Source of the DNA: Anaeramoeba ignava
Taxonomy: Eukaryota > Metamonada > Anaeramoebidae
Direction of reading: 5' to 3'
Assembly: GCA_028826165.1 (NCBI GenBank)
Contig: JAPDFW010000044.1
Span: 658,774-722,773 of the forward strand
Length of the DNA stretch: 64,000 nt
Positions 11,501-22,600 of the stretch are shown in pieces. The position numbers were made by a program, and so were the translations under genes. Below the pieces are notes generated by a model that ran no database searches, was not told where the DNA came from, and saw nothing but the letters and a program-made list of their open reading frames with translations. The first letter of the stretch is position 1; each line of letters opens with the position of its first letter.

Positions 11501-13836
11501 CAGATGGATCATTAAAAGAATCTGTTTTGCTGGGATTGAGTTATTTAGCTTGTGTTTTTTGGCATAATTCTTCTCAGGAATTCAATAAAATCTTGGAATT
11601 AATTATTGAACAACAACAACAACAAAGTAATAATAATAATAGTAAGGTTAATTACCATCAACCATTTGGAAATTGGAAAGGATTCGCACTTGGTTTAATT
11701 GCGTGGGAATTCCAGAAAAAAATGGAACAATCAAAGTTTGAACGAAGAACATCCAATGTGGATCAAGAATATTTACAAGAAATTACATTGTTTATGAAAG
11801 TGTTTAATATGCTTAAATCATATAGTTTTTCACAAAGTCAATTCCAGTCAAATTTCTCTGAAATTTCGTTCTTTATTGGGCTGTCTTGGACAGTCAAATC
11901 ACTTGAAAAAATACATCGTATTGATGAAATTTTTGGATTATACAATGAAATGAAAAGAAACATTTTGAAACACATTGAAAAACCAAGTGACCATTATCAA
12001 AACTTCACGCCAAAATTAATTGGATCTTTATTTTGCATTCCAGAATTTTTGGAAAGTTGTTTGAATTTTTCTCAGATATCAACACAAGAAGCGGTTGAAA
12101 TGTATGAAAAAATTTACACAATCGCAAATCAAGGAAACGAATCACTCATTCGTATTGATCAGCAAATCACATCCATGGCTTGTATTTCTGTTGGGAAATT
12201 GGCCCACATTTTGTATGGTATTTCGAATAAAGAAGGATTCAAAATTGAAGCAAATTCATTGACAAAAACCATATTAATGCTTACAAAATTCTCACGAAAT
12301 TCAGATTCACCTCAAATTAGGGTTGGATCGTTAATTGGATTGGCAAATGTTTTTATTGATATGAAACCGTCGTTGTTTTCGCAAACAATGCAATTTTCAT
12401 TTCGACTTGGAAACGAATCGCAGATTTTCCATTTTATGCAGTTTATTGAACTATTAAAGGAACTTCTAATTACGGGAAAGGAAAAAGCAACATCAGTTAA
12501 ATTGATACTATCGTTTCTTCTTGGTTTGTTTGAATTTAATAACATCAAAAACGATCTTCTTGAAACAAAGGCTTCCAATTCTCTTTCCCACATTTCACGT
12601 TCATTAATAATGAGAAGAGCATTTGATTTTATGCAAGAAAATGAAGCAAACCAAGAAAATGAGCCAGAATTCAATCAAAATTCCATGATCAAGTGCTTTA
12701 CTCAAGTGGAAAATATTCCCGCAATAAATTGGGCTCTGATTCTTGAGAATATCATGAAGAAATATCCTCAATCAAGTTGGAAAAATTTATTCAAATTTGC
12801 GCTTAAGCATGAACAACCCAGTTTTTTATTGTTCTTTTTGAAATCAAAGCAATCATTTTCGGAATTAAATCTAAATCTGAAATTATTTCTCTTTAAAAAC
12901 TTGGCACAGATTTTATCTCTTGTTCCAATTTCCCATTTTGTGGGTATTATGGAAGAAACCATCGTTTATTTTTCTCATCAAGAAGAATTAAAAGAAGCAA
13001 TTATTGGTTCTATTGGAAAATTTTTGCAATCGAAAAAACTTCCAAATTATCAAGTTTTAACAGCTTTTGAAGATTTTCTTGTTGATTTTTATTCAGAAAT
13101 GGAAGTTGATCAAAAAGATGAAAAATTCATCAAGTTGTTGAAAAAATTATCATTTGCAATCTCGAAACTGCCAGAGAATTCAGTGAAAAAAATTATATTT
13201 TCAATAGAAAACTTACCCAAAAAATCCAATGAGAAAATTCTGCTTCTCAAAACAAACTTAATTTATTGGGATTCTTTGCCAATTTCAAGCCTAAATGAAG
13301 TGCGAAATCATTTGATCCAAAATTCGGAACAATTTCATTTTTCAATTTACAAAAAAATTACCATTTCAATTGCAAATTCAATAAGAAACCCAACAAATAT
13401 AAAAAATCCAGCAATTCTTGAACAAATTGAGATGAGATTTTTCAATGAATCTTTAAGTTATCTTCATTTTTGCGAAGATTTAACAGAAGGAGTTCTTTTT
13501 ATCAATTGCTTGTGTTTTTCTTTTTTGCAAAGTGGAAATGTTGCGATGCGAATATTATTTCAAAATATGGAAAAAATGGATGCTATTTTAATGTTTTCGT
13601 TCTCAATATCAAGGTTTATATCATCATTTTATTTTGAGATGGAAAATATAGAAATGAAGGAAATATTAGAAAATTTTCTTTCTTGTTTAGGAAATGAAAA
13701 ATTCGTTTTGGTTCATCAAGAAATATATGAATTAATTAGAGATTTATGGCTAAAATATCCAAATTTATTTTCAAATGAGAATAATATATCAAAAATAAAT
13801 GAACAAATGATGAAGAAAGAAATTGATAAAATTTAA
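8556..13836 (+). CDS. focadhesin-like helical-repeat protein, one apparent frame break
   Basis: Two overlapping frames, 8556-10430 and 10402-13836, form one protein if a T is removed from the T6 run at about 10399-10404, giving G-F-L-D-I-I-S across the join. The result is about 1759 residues, close to the 1801 of human focadhesin. The family signature is visible just after the join: S-A-L-G-I-E-C-V-Q-I-L-C-E-K followed by D-F-I-L-V-W. The rest is HEAT/armadillo-like helices. Focadhesin binds the SKI RNA-surveillance complex in animals and was first described at focal adhesions; the role in a protist is unknown. It has no introns and converges on SCC3 with a 17-nt gap. A homopolymer sequencing error is the simplest explanation of the break. 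Confidence 0.7.
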
Positions 13837-13853
13837 AGAAGAAAAAAAAGGGT

Positions 13854-16817
13854 TTATTTTGATAAATTTGGATTGATATCAAATTCACAAATAAAATCTT
13901 CAAAATTTCTAAAATATTCAGAATTTTCACAATCAATTTTTTCTTTTTCAGAAAGTTTTTCTTTTCTTCTTTGAAGGAAATCTTTGATGGTTGCAATTTG
14001 ATTAATTGATAATTGAAGAAGAAAATTATGAAGAAATTGGAAAAAATGAAGTTGATAAGGAAAGTTTGTAAAAGCAAAAGAAATTGTATTACAAATCAAA
14101 GAAGAATTTTCTTGAGGGTTGTTTTTAACAAAAGAAAAGGAAGATAATTCTTTTGATAAATCATTCATTTCTTTGATTTTTTCTTCTTGATTTGTTTTCT
14201 TCTTCTTCTTCTTCTCAATTTCTTTGAATTTGGATTTTAAAGTATCTTGAATAATTACTCTTCCTAATGAATTTATATTTTGTTGTTCGCATATTTTTTC
14301 AAATACTGTTTTGATTATTTTTTTGATATTTTCCGATTTAATTGTGATATTTTGAAGAATTTTTGGGAATTTTGTTGTTGAAATTGAACCGGAAATTATT
14401 GAAAGAGATGAATATTTTAAAAGAGAATAAATTGTTTTGATTGAATTTTTCTCGTTTTCCATCATTTTTTCAAAATGCTTCATAAATTCATTTTGAATCT
14501 CATCATTTGCAAGAATTTCAAGTTGATTTAAATTGGAATTTTCCAAAAAATTATGATTGAATAGTATGAATAATCTTCCTAAAATCCGAAATAATTTATG
14601 TTTCATTTCTAAATCTTTTGTTGAAATGAATTGATCTTGAATTAAATCATAAAACTCTTCTTTGTATTTGATTAATATTTGAATATCAATTAAATCTTGT
14701 TTTTCATTTGGATTTGTATTTTCCTCTTTTTTCTTGTTTAATCCAGTAAAAATCCACATTAAACAATAAAACATGCATTGATATAATAAAACGGAAATAT
14801 CATAATTCAATTCAATCAAATTATCGTTTGAATTTTGGATGAAATGCAATAAGATTTGAAAAACTTCATCGTAAATTATAGGAAAATTTGTCGTTTTGGA
14901 AACAATTTTAAATCTTTTCAAGTTAATTTGCAAAACTAATAAATTTGGTTCATCAATTCGATCTTGTTTTTTTTGTATTTCTTCCACGGAATCTTTGATA
15001 TTGGAAACAATTTTTTCAATAATCTGAACAAGAAAAATTTCTGCATTTTCTGATAAAAAATGTTCTTTATTCTCAGCAATTTCTGTGAATATTTTGATGA
15101 TATTTTGCGGAATGGAGAAATGTTCTTCATGATGAATAAAGAAAATATCCTTAAATTTTTCAAGAATTAACCTCAATGTATCAAGTTGTTTCTTATGCAA
15201 ATGATATTTGTATTTAAAAAGAAATCCAATAAATTTTAAAATTATTGAAATGATATCAGGATCTGATTGAAATTTGACAAGTAAATGATAAAATTGAGAG
15301 CTTTCTTGAAGAACATTCTTTTGTATTTTGCGGTTGTTTTTGCCTGTAATTAATGGATCTTGAATGGAAAAATTATCGTTTTGTAAACATTTTGATTCTC
15401 CAAAATAAATGCAGAATGAAAAATACAACATTTCTGAAAGGACTTGAATTTGAGTTTTTTCCTCAACATTTAAATCGGTGATTGTTTGTAAAATTAATTT
15501 CCAATTTTGTAAGCATTTTGAATGAGTCCAAAGAGAATCAATAAGAAAAAGGAAATGATTATTTTTTTCAAATTTGCTTAGAATTGATTTAGAAATAATT
15601 TTTAATTCAATTCTCTCTTCGTTTTCTTCAGTGTTTTTGCTGTTCTTCTTTTTTGGGTTAATAACCACGTTTTGAATGAGTTTTCCCATTTCCTTTCGGA
15701 TTTTCCAATTAGGAATAAATAAAGATGAGTAAATTGTATTTTTCTCAAATTTTGAAATCTCAAAATGCAAAAATAAAGGGATTAGTAAATTAATTGAAGC
15801 GATTGAAACATCTATCGATCTGTCGTTGATCATTTCAATAAAACGAGAACGAAATCTTTTTGTAAAAGTATCGAGTTTTGGAACAAAATTATCGGAAGAA
15901 TAAAGTTTGCTTAAATTGTGGATGCTTTTGAGTCTAACATCTTTGCATTTATCATTCAGCATCCAACCAAAATACTTTAAATATTCATTTTGGAAAAATT
16001 GTTCAGGATTAATTTCAATCCATTTATAAAGAAAATCCAAACACAGACATCGAATTAACGGTTCAGAATCTCGATATCTAAATTGGAAAATAAGTTCAAT
16101 TAGTTGCGATAAATTTGATTTTATTTGTTCAGTATCTTTGTTTGAATCGTTTCTGCTTTTTTTTGTCACTTTAATTCGTTTTCTTTCGTAATTTGATAGT
16201 GACACTGTTTTTTCTTTTATATCACTTTTCCTTATTAGCATTTTGTTAAGTTTTGTGATAATTTCTAAACCAGCAATTGTAGAAACAAATCTTAATGGTT
16301 TTATCAATGAATTTGATAAAAAAACAATCCAAAATGATATTTTTTCAAATGAATTTTTGTTTATAAAAATTATTGGTGTAATTTTTCTCCAAAATTGACC
16401 AAATTTAATAACAATTTTGTTTTTGTTTTTTTCATAAAAATTGAAGATTGATGGTTTTGTGTATTTTTTGGGAATTGTTTGTTGAATTTCTTGTAAAATT
16501 TGATTTTGGTTTTGATTATTAATTTGCAAGTTTTGAATTTGAAAAGGAATTTCTATTGACTTTTTGTTTTTGTTTTAAATTTAAAAAAAATGAAAAAAAA
16601 TGAAAAAAATTTTTTTGGATTTTTTTTTTACTTCAAAAAATAAATTGATTAAATTGATTATTGATTTTTCTTCATTTTTTTGATTAATTTCATTCCAATT
16701 TTCAATAATTTTTTTTGTTTTCAATTTTTCTTCTAATAATTTTTGAAATAAACTCTTTTCATTTAAATTGAGAAAATTTGAAGAAAGATGAGAATTTTTT
16801 TTTCTTTTTGAATTCAT
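13854..16817 (-). CDS. cohesin subunit SCC3/STAG
   Basis: Two exons, 16817-16632 (62 codons) and 16559-13854 (901 codons and TAA), joined in phase 0 across a 72-nt intron, give 963 residues. The first exon carries the STAG N-terminal helix pattern ending in S-I-I-N-L-I-N-L-F-F-E. The stromalin conserved domain is clear at about residues 215-290: F-R-Y-R-D-S-E-P-L-I-R, then E-Y-L-K-Y-F-G-W-M-L-N-D-K and D-V-R-L-K-S-I. SCC3 binds the kleisin subunit and DNA in the cohesin ring that holds sister chromatids together. It is shorter than human STAG proteins (about 1260), mainly at the C-terminus. The start at 16817 is chosen because the upstream in-frame methionine lies in T-rich leader. Confidence 0.85.
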
Positions 16818-17223
16818 TTTTTTTTTCAAAAAAAAAGTGAAAAGAAAAAACAAAAAGAAAATTTGTTTTTAAAGAGAAAAATCAAAAAAAAAACATGACA
16901 TTGATTATTTTTATTTGAAAAGAAAATTAAAGTCAAAATAAAATTTAAACAAAAGTCGAAAAAAAAAAAAGTGGAAAGAAAAAAAGTTGAAAAGAAAACA
17001 AAAGTGGAATGATTTTATTTTGATTTAAAATTGATTTAAAATTAATTGGAATATTCTTTTTTTTATAAAGGAACTTTTATAAAATTTTTATCCCCTAAAA
17101 AGAAAAAGAAAAAAAAATTTTTAAAAAATCATTTTTCTTTTTCATTTTTTTTTCTATTTTTCTCTTTTTTTTTTTCTTTTATTTTTTATATTTTTTTTTT
17201 ATAATTTCTTTTTGATTTTTAAA
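16818..17223. promoter_or_regulatory. divergent intergenic region, SCC3 / Rho GTPase
   Basis: No gene is seen. The plus-facing side (about 17126-17160) holds two copies of the TCATTTTT element (TCATTTTTCTTTTTCATTTT). The minus-facing side has TTTTCACTTTTTTTT just upstream of 16817. The middle has purine-rich repeats of the kind AAAAGTGGAA and AAAAGTTGAAAAG. Confidence 0.4.
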
Positions 17224-18252
17224 ATGAGATTTAAAGTTGTTTGTGTTGGTGATGGTTCAGTTGGCAAAACTTGCATGTTAATGACTTATCTTAAAAATGA
17301 GTAAATAATTTATTTTTTCAATTAAAAAAAAAATTTAAAATTAAAATTAAAATTAATAAACATTTTTTCTTGATTTAATTTTTAACAGATTTCCTGTTAA
17401 TTATATCCCAACAATTGTGGAGAATTTTACAACAGATATTGAAGTAAATTCAGTTACATATACTTTATCTATTTGGGATACAGCAGGTTTTTATTATAAA
17501 TATGAAAAAAATTTTTTTCTCTTTTTTCTTTTTTTGTTTTTAATTTTTATAAATTTTTTTTTTTTTGCATTTCTTTTTTTTTCAATAATTTAGGACAAGA
17601 AGAACTTGATAAAATTCGAGATTGTACTTATCCTGGAACAGATGTTGTTTTACTTTGTTATTCTATTATTAATATAACGTCTTTTAAGAATATAACAGAA
17701 AAAGTTAATTTAAAATTACAATTTAAAATTTATAATTTAAAATTAAAAAATTTTTTTTCAAATTGATTTATAATAAAGTGGGTTCCAGAAATTAGAGGTA
17801 AATTACCTCAAGTTCCTATTATAATTGTTGGATTAAAAACTGATTTGAGAAATGATTTACAAACTTTAGAAAATCTTAGACAATTAAATCAAGAGCCAAT
17901 TACAGCTCTTCAAGTAATAAAATCAATTTATTTTAATTTATTTTATTTTAAAAATTTAACTGAAAAATTTTCCAAATTGATTTGATCAATAAAAAAAAAA
18001 TAATAAGATCTAAATTAAATTAAAAAAGAAAAAAAATAATTATTAAAAAAATATTCTTATTTCCTATTTTTTTATTTTATTTTATTTTTTTATTATTTTT
18101 AGGGTGATCAAATAGCAAAAGAAACTAAATCTTATTGTTATGTTGAATGTTCAGCAAAAAAAAGAGAGAATCTTTCAGAAATTTTCGAACAAGCAGTTAA
18201 TAGTGTTAAAGCTCAAAAAAATTCAAAGAAAAAAAAATGCTTAATTCTTTAA
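17224..18252 (+). CDS. Rho-family small GTPase
   Basis: Five exons (17224-17300, 17389-17486, 17594-17703, 17779-17913, 18103-18252) give 189 residues. Visible are P-loop GDGSVGKT (9-16), switch I Y-I-P-T with Thr34, switch II DTAGQE with Gln60, the Rho-specific insert around 120-137, S-A-K at G5, a basic stretch and the C-terminal box CLIL. The box predicts geranylgeranylation and membrane attachment. Rho proteins switch between GDP and GTP forms to control actin and membrane behaviour. The odd point is the G4 motif, L-K-T-D (114-117), where Rho proteins have T-K-x-D or N-K-x-D. No intron is longer than 189 nt. Confidence 0.9.
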
Positions 18253-18510
18253 AAATATTCAAAAAAAAAAAAAAAAAATTAATTGTTTCAAATTTTAATA
18301 TCCAATTTTTTTTTTTTTAAAAAATAATGATTGGAGAAAATATTGAAAGAAATAGAATTATTTGTGTCTTTCTCTTCTTTTTTTTTGTTTTCGAAAAACC
18401 AAAAATAATAATAAAAAAAAATGGTTGTTAAAAAAGAAATTTAATTTTTTTTTTTTGGAATTTTTCATTTTTTTCTTTTTTTAAAAAAATAATTAATAAA
18501 AAATAGAAAA
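18253..18510. other. spacer between Rho GTPase and NYN gene
   Basis: This holds the 3' end of the Rho gene and the leader of the next. It is A/T homopolymers, with a TTTTTCATTTTTTTCTTTTT element at about 18462-18481, 44 nt before the start codon at 18511. No frame of note. Confidence 0.4.
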
Positions 18511-19095
18511 ATGTCAGTTTCTGTTTTTTGGGATAAAATCACTTGTCCATTTAAAAGGAAGTTAAATTTTTTGGATCAAATATTTTTAATTGAAAAATTA
18601 GCAATTCATTTTGGTTTTTTAAAAAGGATTTATTTACTTCATTTTGGATTACCATTTTTTAATTTTGAAAAATATTCAGAAACAAATGTTAAAATTATTA
18701 CAAAAGAAGAAGATTTTATTTATGAAGTTTTTACACAAGTTCTAAATGCTAAAAAAATAGATGAAGTTGCAAAAAAAGCTTGTGCTTCAAAATCCATTTT
18801 CATATTTATTTCTACTGATGAAAAAATTTTATTTCCTATTTTATCTCATTTATCTTCTTTATCTTATAGAATAATTCTTTTTACGAGATCAAAATTTATT
18901 TCAAAGCAATTAAAAGAACTTGTTTCACCTTCTGATATTTTTGAATGGAAAAAATTATTGAGAACAAATTTTTATCAACGAAATGATTCAAGAATTTTAA
19001 TTTTTAATCAAAATCAATTAGAAAATGAAAATGAAAATGAAAATGAAAATGATAATGATAATGATAATGAAAATGAAAATGAAAATGAAAATTAA
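18511..19095 (+). CDS. NYN-domain (PIN-like) nuclease, MARF1 type
   Basis: A single exon of 194 residues. The N-terminus S-V-F-W-D-K-I-T-C-P matches the opening of NYN domains of the MARF1/limkain type (F-W-D-x-E-N-C), with Asp8 as a metal ligand. Asp84 in the helix N-A-K-K-I-D-E-V and Asp103 in I-S-T-D-E-K fall where the other catalytic acids are expected, and the following strand-helix-strand to V-S-P-S-D-I-F-E-W-K-K-L fits the family. NYN domains cut RNA. The final 20 residues are an E-N/D-N repeat from GAAAAT and GATAAT units. Identity rests on motif recognition; activity is unproven. Confidence 0.6.
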   Translation: MSVSVFWDKITCPFKRKLNFLDQIFLIEKLAIHFGFLKRIYLLHFGLPFFNFEKYSETNVKIITKEEDFIYEVFTQVLNAKKIDEVAKKACASKSIFIFISTDEKILFPILSHLSSLSYRIILFTRSKFISKQLKELVSPSDIFEWKKLLRTNFYQRNDSRILIFNQNQLENENENENENDNDNDNENENENEN

Positions 19096-19263
19096 AATTA
19101 AAATTAAAATTCTTTTACGGATTAAAAAAAGTTTTTATTTATGGTTTTGATGTTTTTGTTTTTGATTAAAAAAAAAAAGATAAAAAGAGGAATTTAGTAA
19201 GAAAATTGAACTGTTGTAAAATTTTAAGAAGAAATGAAAAATTGGAGAACAAGAAGAAAGAGA

Positions 19264-19538
19264 TTAAATTCCTTTAAATTTAAATTAAAAATAAAATAAA
19301 AAATAAAATTAAAAATAAAAAATTTATATATAAAATTTATATAAAATTTACGATAGTTCAATAATTTTTCTATTAAATCAACATGAGTTAAAATCATTCT
19401 TCTACAACAATAACGAGTAAGTTTAAGTTCATCAAGAGCAGTCCTTTCAGAATATCCAGAACGAAGATAAGAAAGATAAGTTTCCCATTTATTACCAATA
19501 ACTTTATTACAAGTCCAACAACGAATTGGAATAATCAT
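19264..19538 (-). CDS. RNA polymerase subunit RPB10 (shared by Pol I, II, III)
   Basis: Exon 1 is 19538-19352, beginning [19 protein letters not shown]. The zinc ligands are Cys7, Cys10, Cys44 and Cys45, and the hallmark R-Y-C-C-R-R-M is followed by [10 protein letters not shown]. After TAT-C a donor GTAAAT opens a 79-nt intron. The best acceptor leaves only GAATTTAA (19271-19264) as coding sequence, so the protein ends L-L-N-Y-R-I at 64 residues, the usual size. RPB10 is a structural subunit at the base of the three nuclear RNA polymerases. It is divergent from the TPR gene at 19667. Confidence 0.92.
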
Positions 19539-19666
19539 TATTTAAAATTTAAAAGGAAAAAAATGAAAAAAATGAAAAATTAAAAAATTAAAAAATTAAA
19601 ATTTAAAAAAGAAATTTTTTTTTCATTTTTTTCATTTTTTTCATTTTTTTCCTTTTAAAAAAAAAA
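19539..19666. promoter_or_regulatory. bidirectional promoter, RPB10 / TPR gene
   Basis: Three TTCATTTTTT elements stand in a row at 19621-19652 facing the TPR gene. The complement, AAAATGAAAAAAATGAAAAA at 19559-19578, faces RPB10. The region is thus a loose inverted repeat like that at 8475-8555. The nearest TCA lies 24 nt before the TPR start codon. Confidence 0.5.
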
Positions 19667-22600
19667 ATGATTCCAAAAGATTTAAATAACGAAAATAATT
19701 TAAATAACGATAAAGAAGAAAATAAAGAAGAAAATAAAGAAGAAAATAAAAATAAAAATAAAAAAGAAAATAAATTACAACTTTTCATTGAAAATGATTC
19801 AAATGATTTTTCAGATTTAGAACCTTTAACAATAGAAAATAAGTTTGAAATTAAAAATAAACCAATGAATGAAAGATCAAAATCTGTAATTTTTAATACT
19901 AAAACTCCTATTATTGGAGTTGTTGCAAATCAAACTCAAAAAGAAGTTGGTTGGGAAGATGATTTTGTATTTGAAACTGATACAGAAAGTGAAAAAGATT
20001 ATTCTCATACAAATAATCCTATTTTAACTAGATCAAAATGTCTGTTTTATCAATATAGCATTATTTATAAAAATATAAATAAAATTATAAATTAAATTAT
20101 ATATAAAATATTTATAAAATTATAAATAAAATTATATATAAAATTATATATAAAATTATAAATAAAAATATAAATTAAATTATAAATAAAATTATAAATA
20201 AAATTATAAATAAAATTATAAATTAAATTAAAAATTAAATTATAAATAAAATTATAAATTAAATTATAAATTAAATTATAAATTAAATTATAAATAAAAT
20301 TATAAATAAAATTATAAATTAAATTATAAATTAAATTAAAAATTATAAATTAAAAATAAAATAAAAATAAAAAAAATAAAATTATAAATTAAATTATATA
20401 AAAAAAAAATATAAATAAAAATTATAAATAAAAATTATAAACAAAAATAATAAATAAAATTATAAAATAAAATTATAAATAAAATTATAAATAAAATTAT
20501 AAATAAAATTATAAAATAAAATTATAAATAAAATTATAAATAAAATTATAAAATAAAATTTATAAATAAAAATTATTTATATAAAAAATATATATATAAA
20601 AATATAAATTAAATTATAAATAAAAATTATAAAAATTAAAATAAAATAAAATTATAAATAAAATTATAAATAAAATTATAAAAATAAAATTATAAATAAA
20701 ATTATATAAATAAAAAATATAAATAAAAATATAAAATAAATATAAAAAAAATTATATAAATTAAAATTATAAAATTAAAATTATAAAATAAAATTATAAA
20801 TAAAAATTATAAAATTAAAAATTATAAATAAAATTATAAATTAAAAATTATAAAATAAAAAATATAAATTAAATAAAATAAAAAAAAAATAAAATTGATA
20901 TAAATATGGAATTATAAAAAAATTATATATAAAATTATAAATTAAATTAAATATAAAATTATATATAAAATATAAATAAAATTATAAATAAAATTAAAAA
21001 AAAAAATAAAAATTATAAAATAAAATAAATAAAATAAAATTATAAAAATAAATTATATATATAAAATAAAAATAAAATTATAAAATAAAATTATAAATTA
21101 AATTATAAATTAAATTATATATTAAATATATAAATTAAAAATATAAATAAAATTATAAATAAAATTATAAATAAAAATTAAATAAATAAAAATTATAAAT
21201 AAAAATTATAAATTAAATTATAAATTAAATTATAAATTAAATTATAAATTAAATTATAAATTGAATTATAAATAAAAATATAAATAAATAAAAAATTATA
21301 AATAAAAAATAAAATAAAATTAAAATAAAATTATAAATAAAATTATAAATAAAATTATAAATAAAATTATAAATAAAAATTATAAAATAAAAATATAAAA
21401 TAAAAATATAAATTAAAATTATAAATTAAATTATAAATAAATATAAATTAAATTATAAATAAAATATAAAATAAAATTAAAAATAAAAATATAAATTATA
21501 AATTAAAAAATTATAAATAAAATTATAAAATAAAATTATAAAAATAAAATTATAAATAAAATTATATATAATAAATTATAAATAAAAATATATTAAAATA
21601 AAAATAAAAATAAAAAAATAAAATTATATATAAAATTATAAATAAAATTATAAATAAAATTATAAATAAAATTATAAATAAAATTATAAATAAAATTATA
21701 AATAAAATTATAAATAAAATTATAAATAAAATTATAAATTAAATTATAAATATAAATTATAAATAAAATTATAAATAAAATTATAAATAAAATTATATAT
21801 TAAATTATAAATAAAATTATAAATAAAATTATAAATAAAATTAAATATAAAATTATTTATAAAATTATAAATAAAATTATAAATAAAATTAAATATAAAA
21901 TAGCTCGTGGATTTAGTATGCAAAGAATAAAATTCATTCAAACTCAAAATACTTCCTCAAAATTTAAAATATTATCAAATTTATTGGAAATTTTACCTCG
22001 TAATTTTTTCAAATTTCTTTAAAAAAAAAAAAGAATTATTCATTTGATTTAAATTTAAATTAAAATTTGATTTGATTAGAACCTTCAAAAATAAACAAAG
22101 AACTATCAAATACAATTCAAAAAAGAAAAGATTCAGAATTTACACATATTCATGTGAATTTTTTTTCCTTTTGAAAACAAAAAAAAAAGTCAAACAATTT
22201 TCTTTACTTTATTTTTTAATATATAAAAAAACAATTAAAAGGAATCAATAAAACAAGCCAAAGAACAATTTAAACAAGGAATTAAACATCATGAAAACAA
22301 TGAATTAGAAGAAGCAAAAGAATCATTTTCCAAATCAATTCGTTCTTTAACATTTTTTCGACAAAAATTACAAAAACATTTACAAAATTCAAAACAAATA
22401 CAATCCAAAAAAAATGCCAATAGAATCAAAGCAATTTGCGATAAATTAGAAATTAAAAACCGGATCAATTATTCAAAAACACTTCGAAAACAACAAAAAC
22501 TTCAAGAAGCTTTAATTTCTCTTGAAAAAACACTTGAACTGGCAAAAATGAATAGTGATTTAAAAATTGAAAGTCGAGTTCAACTTGAATTAGGGATCAT

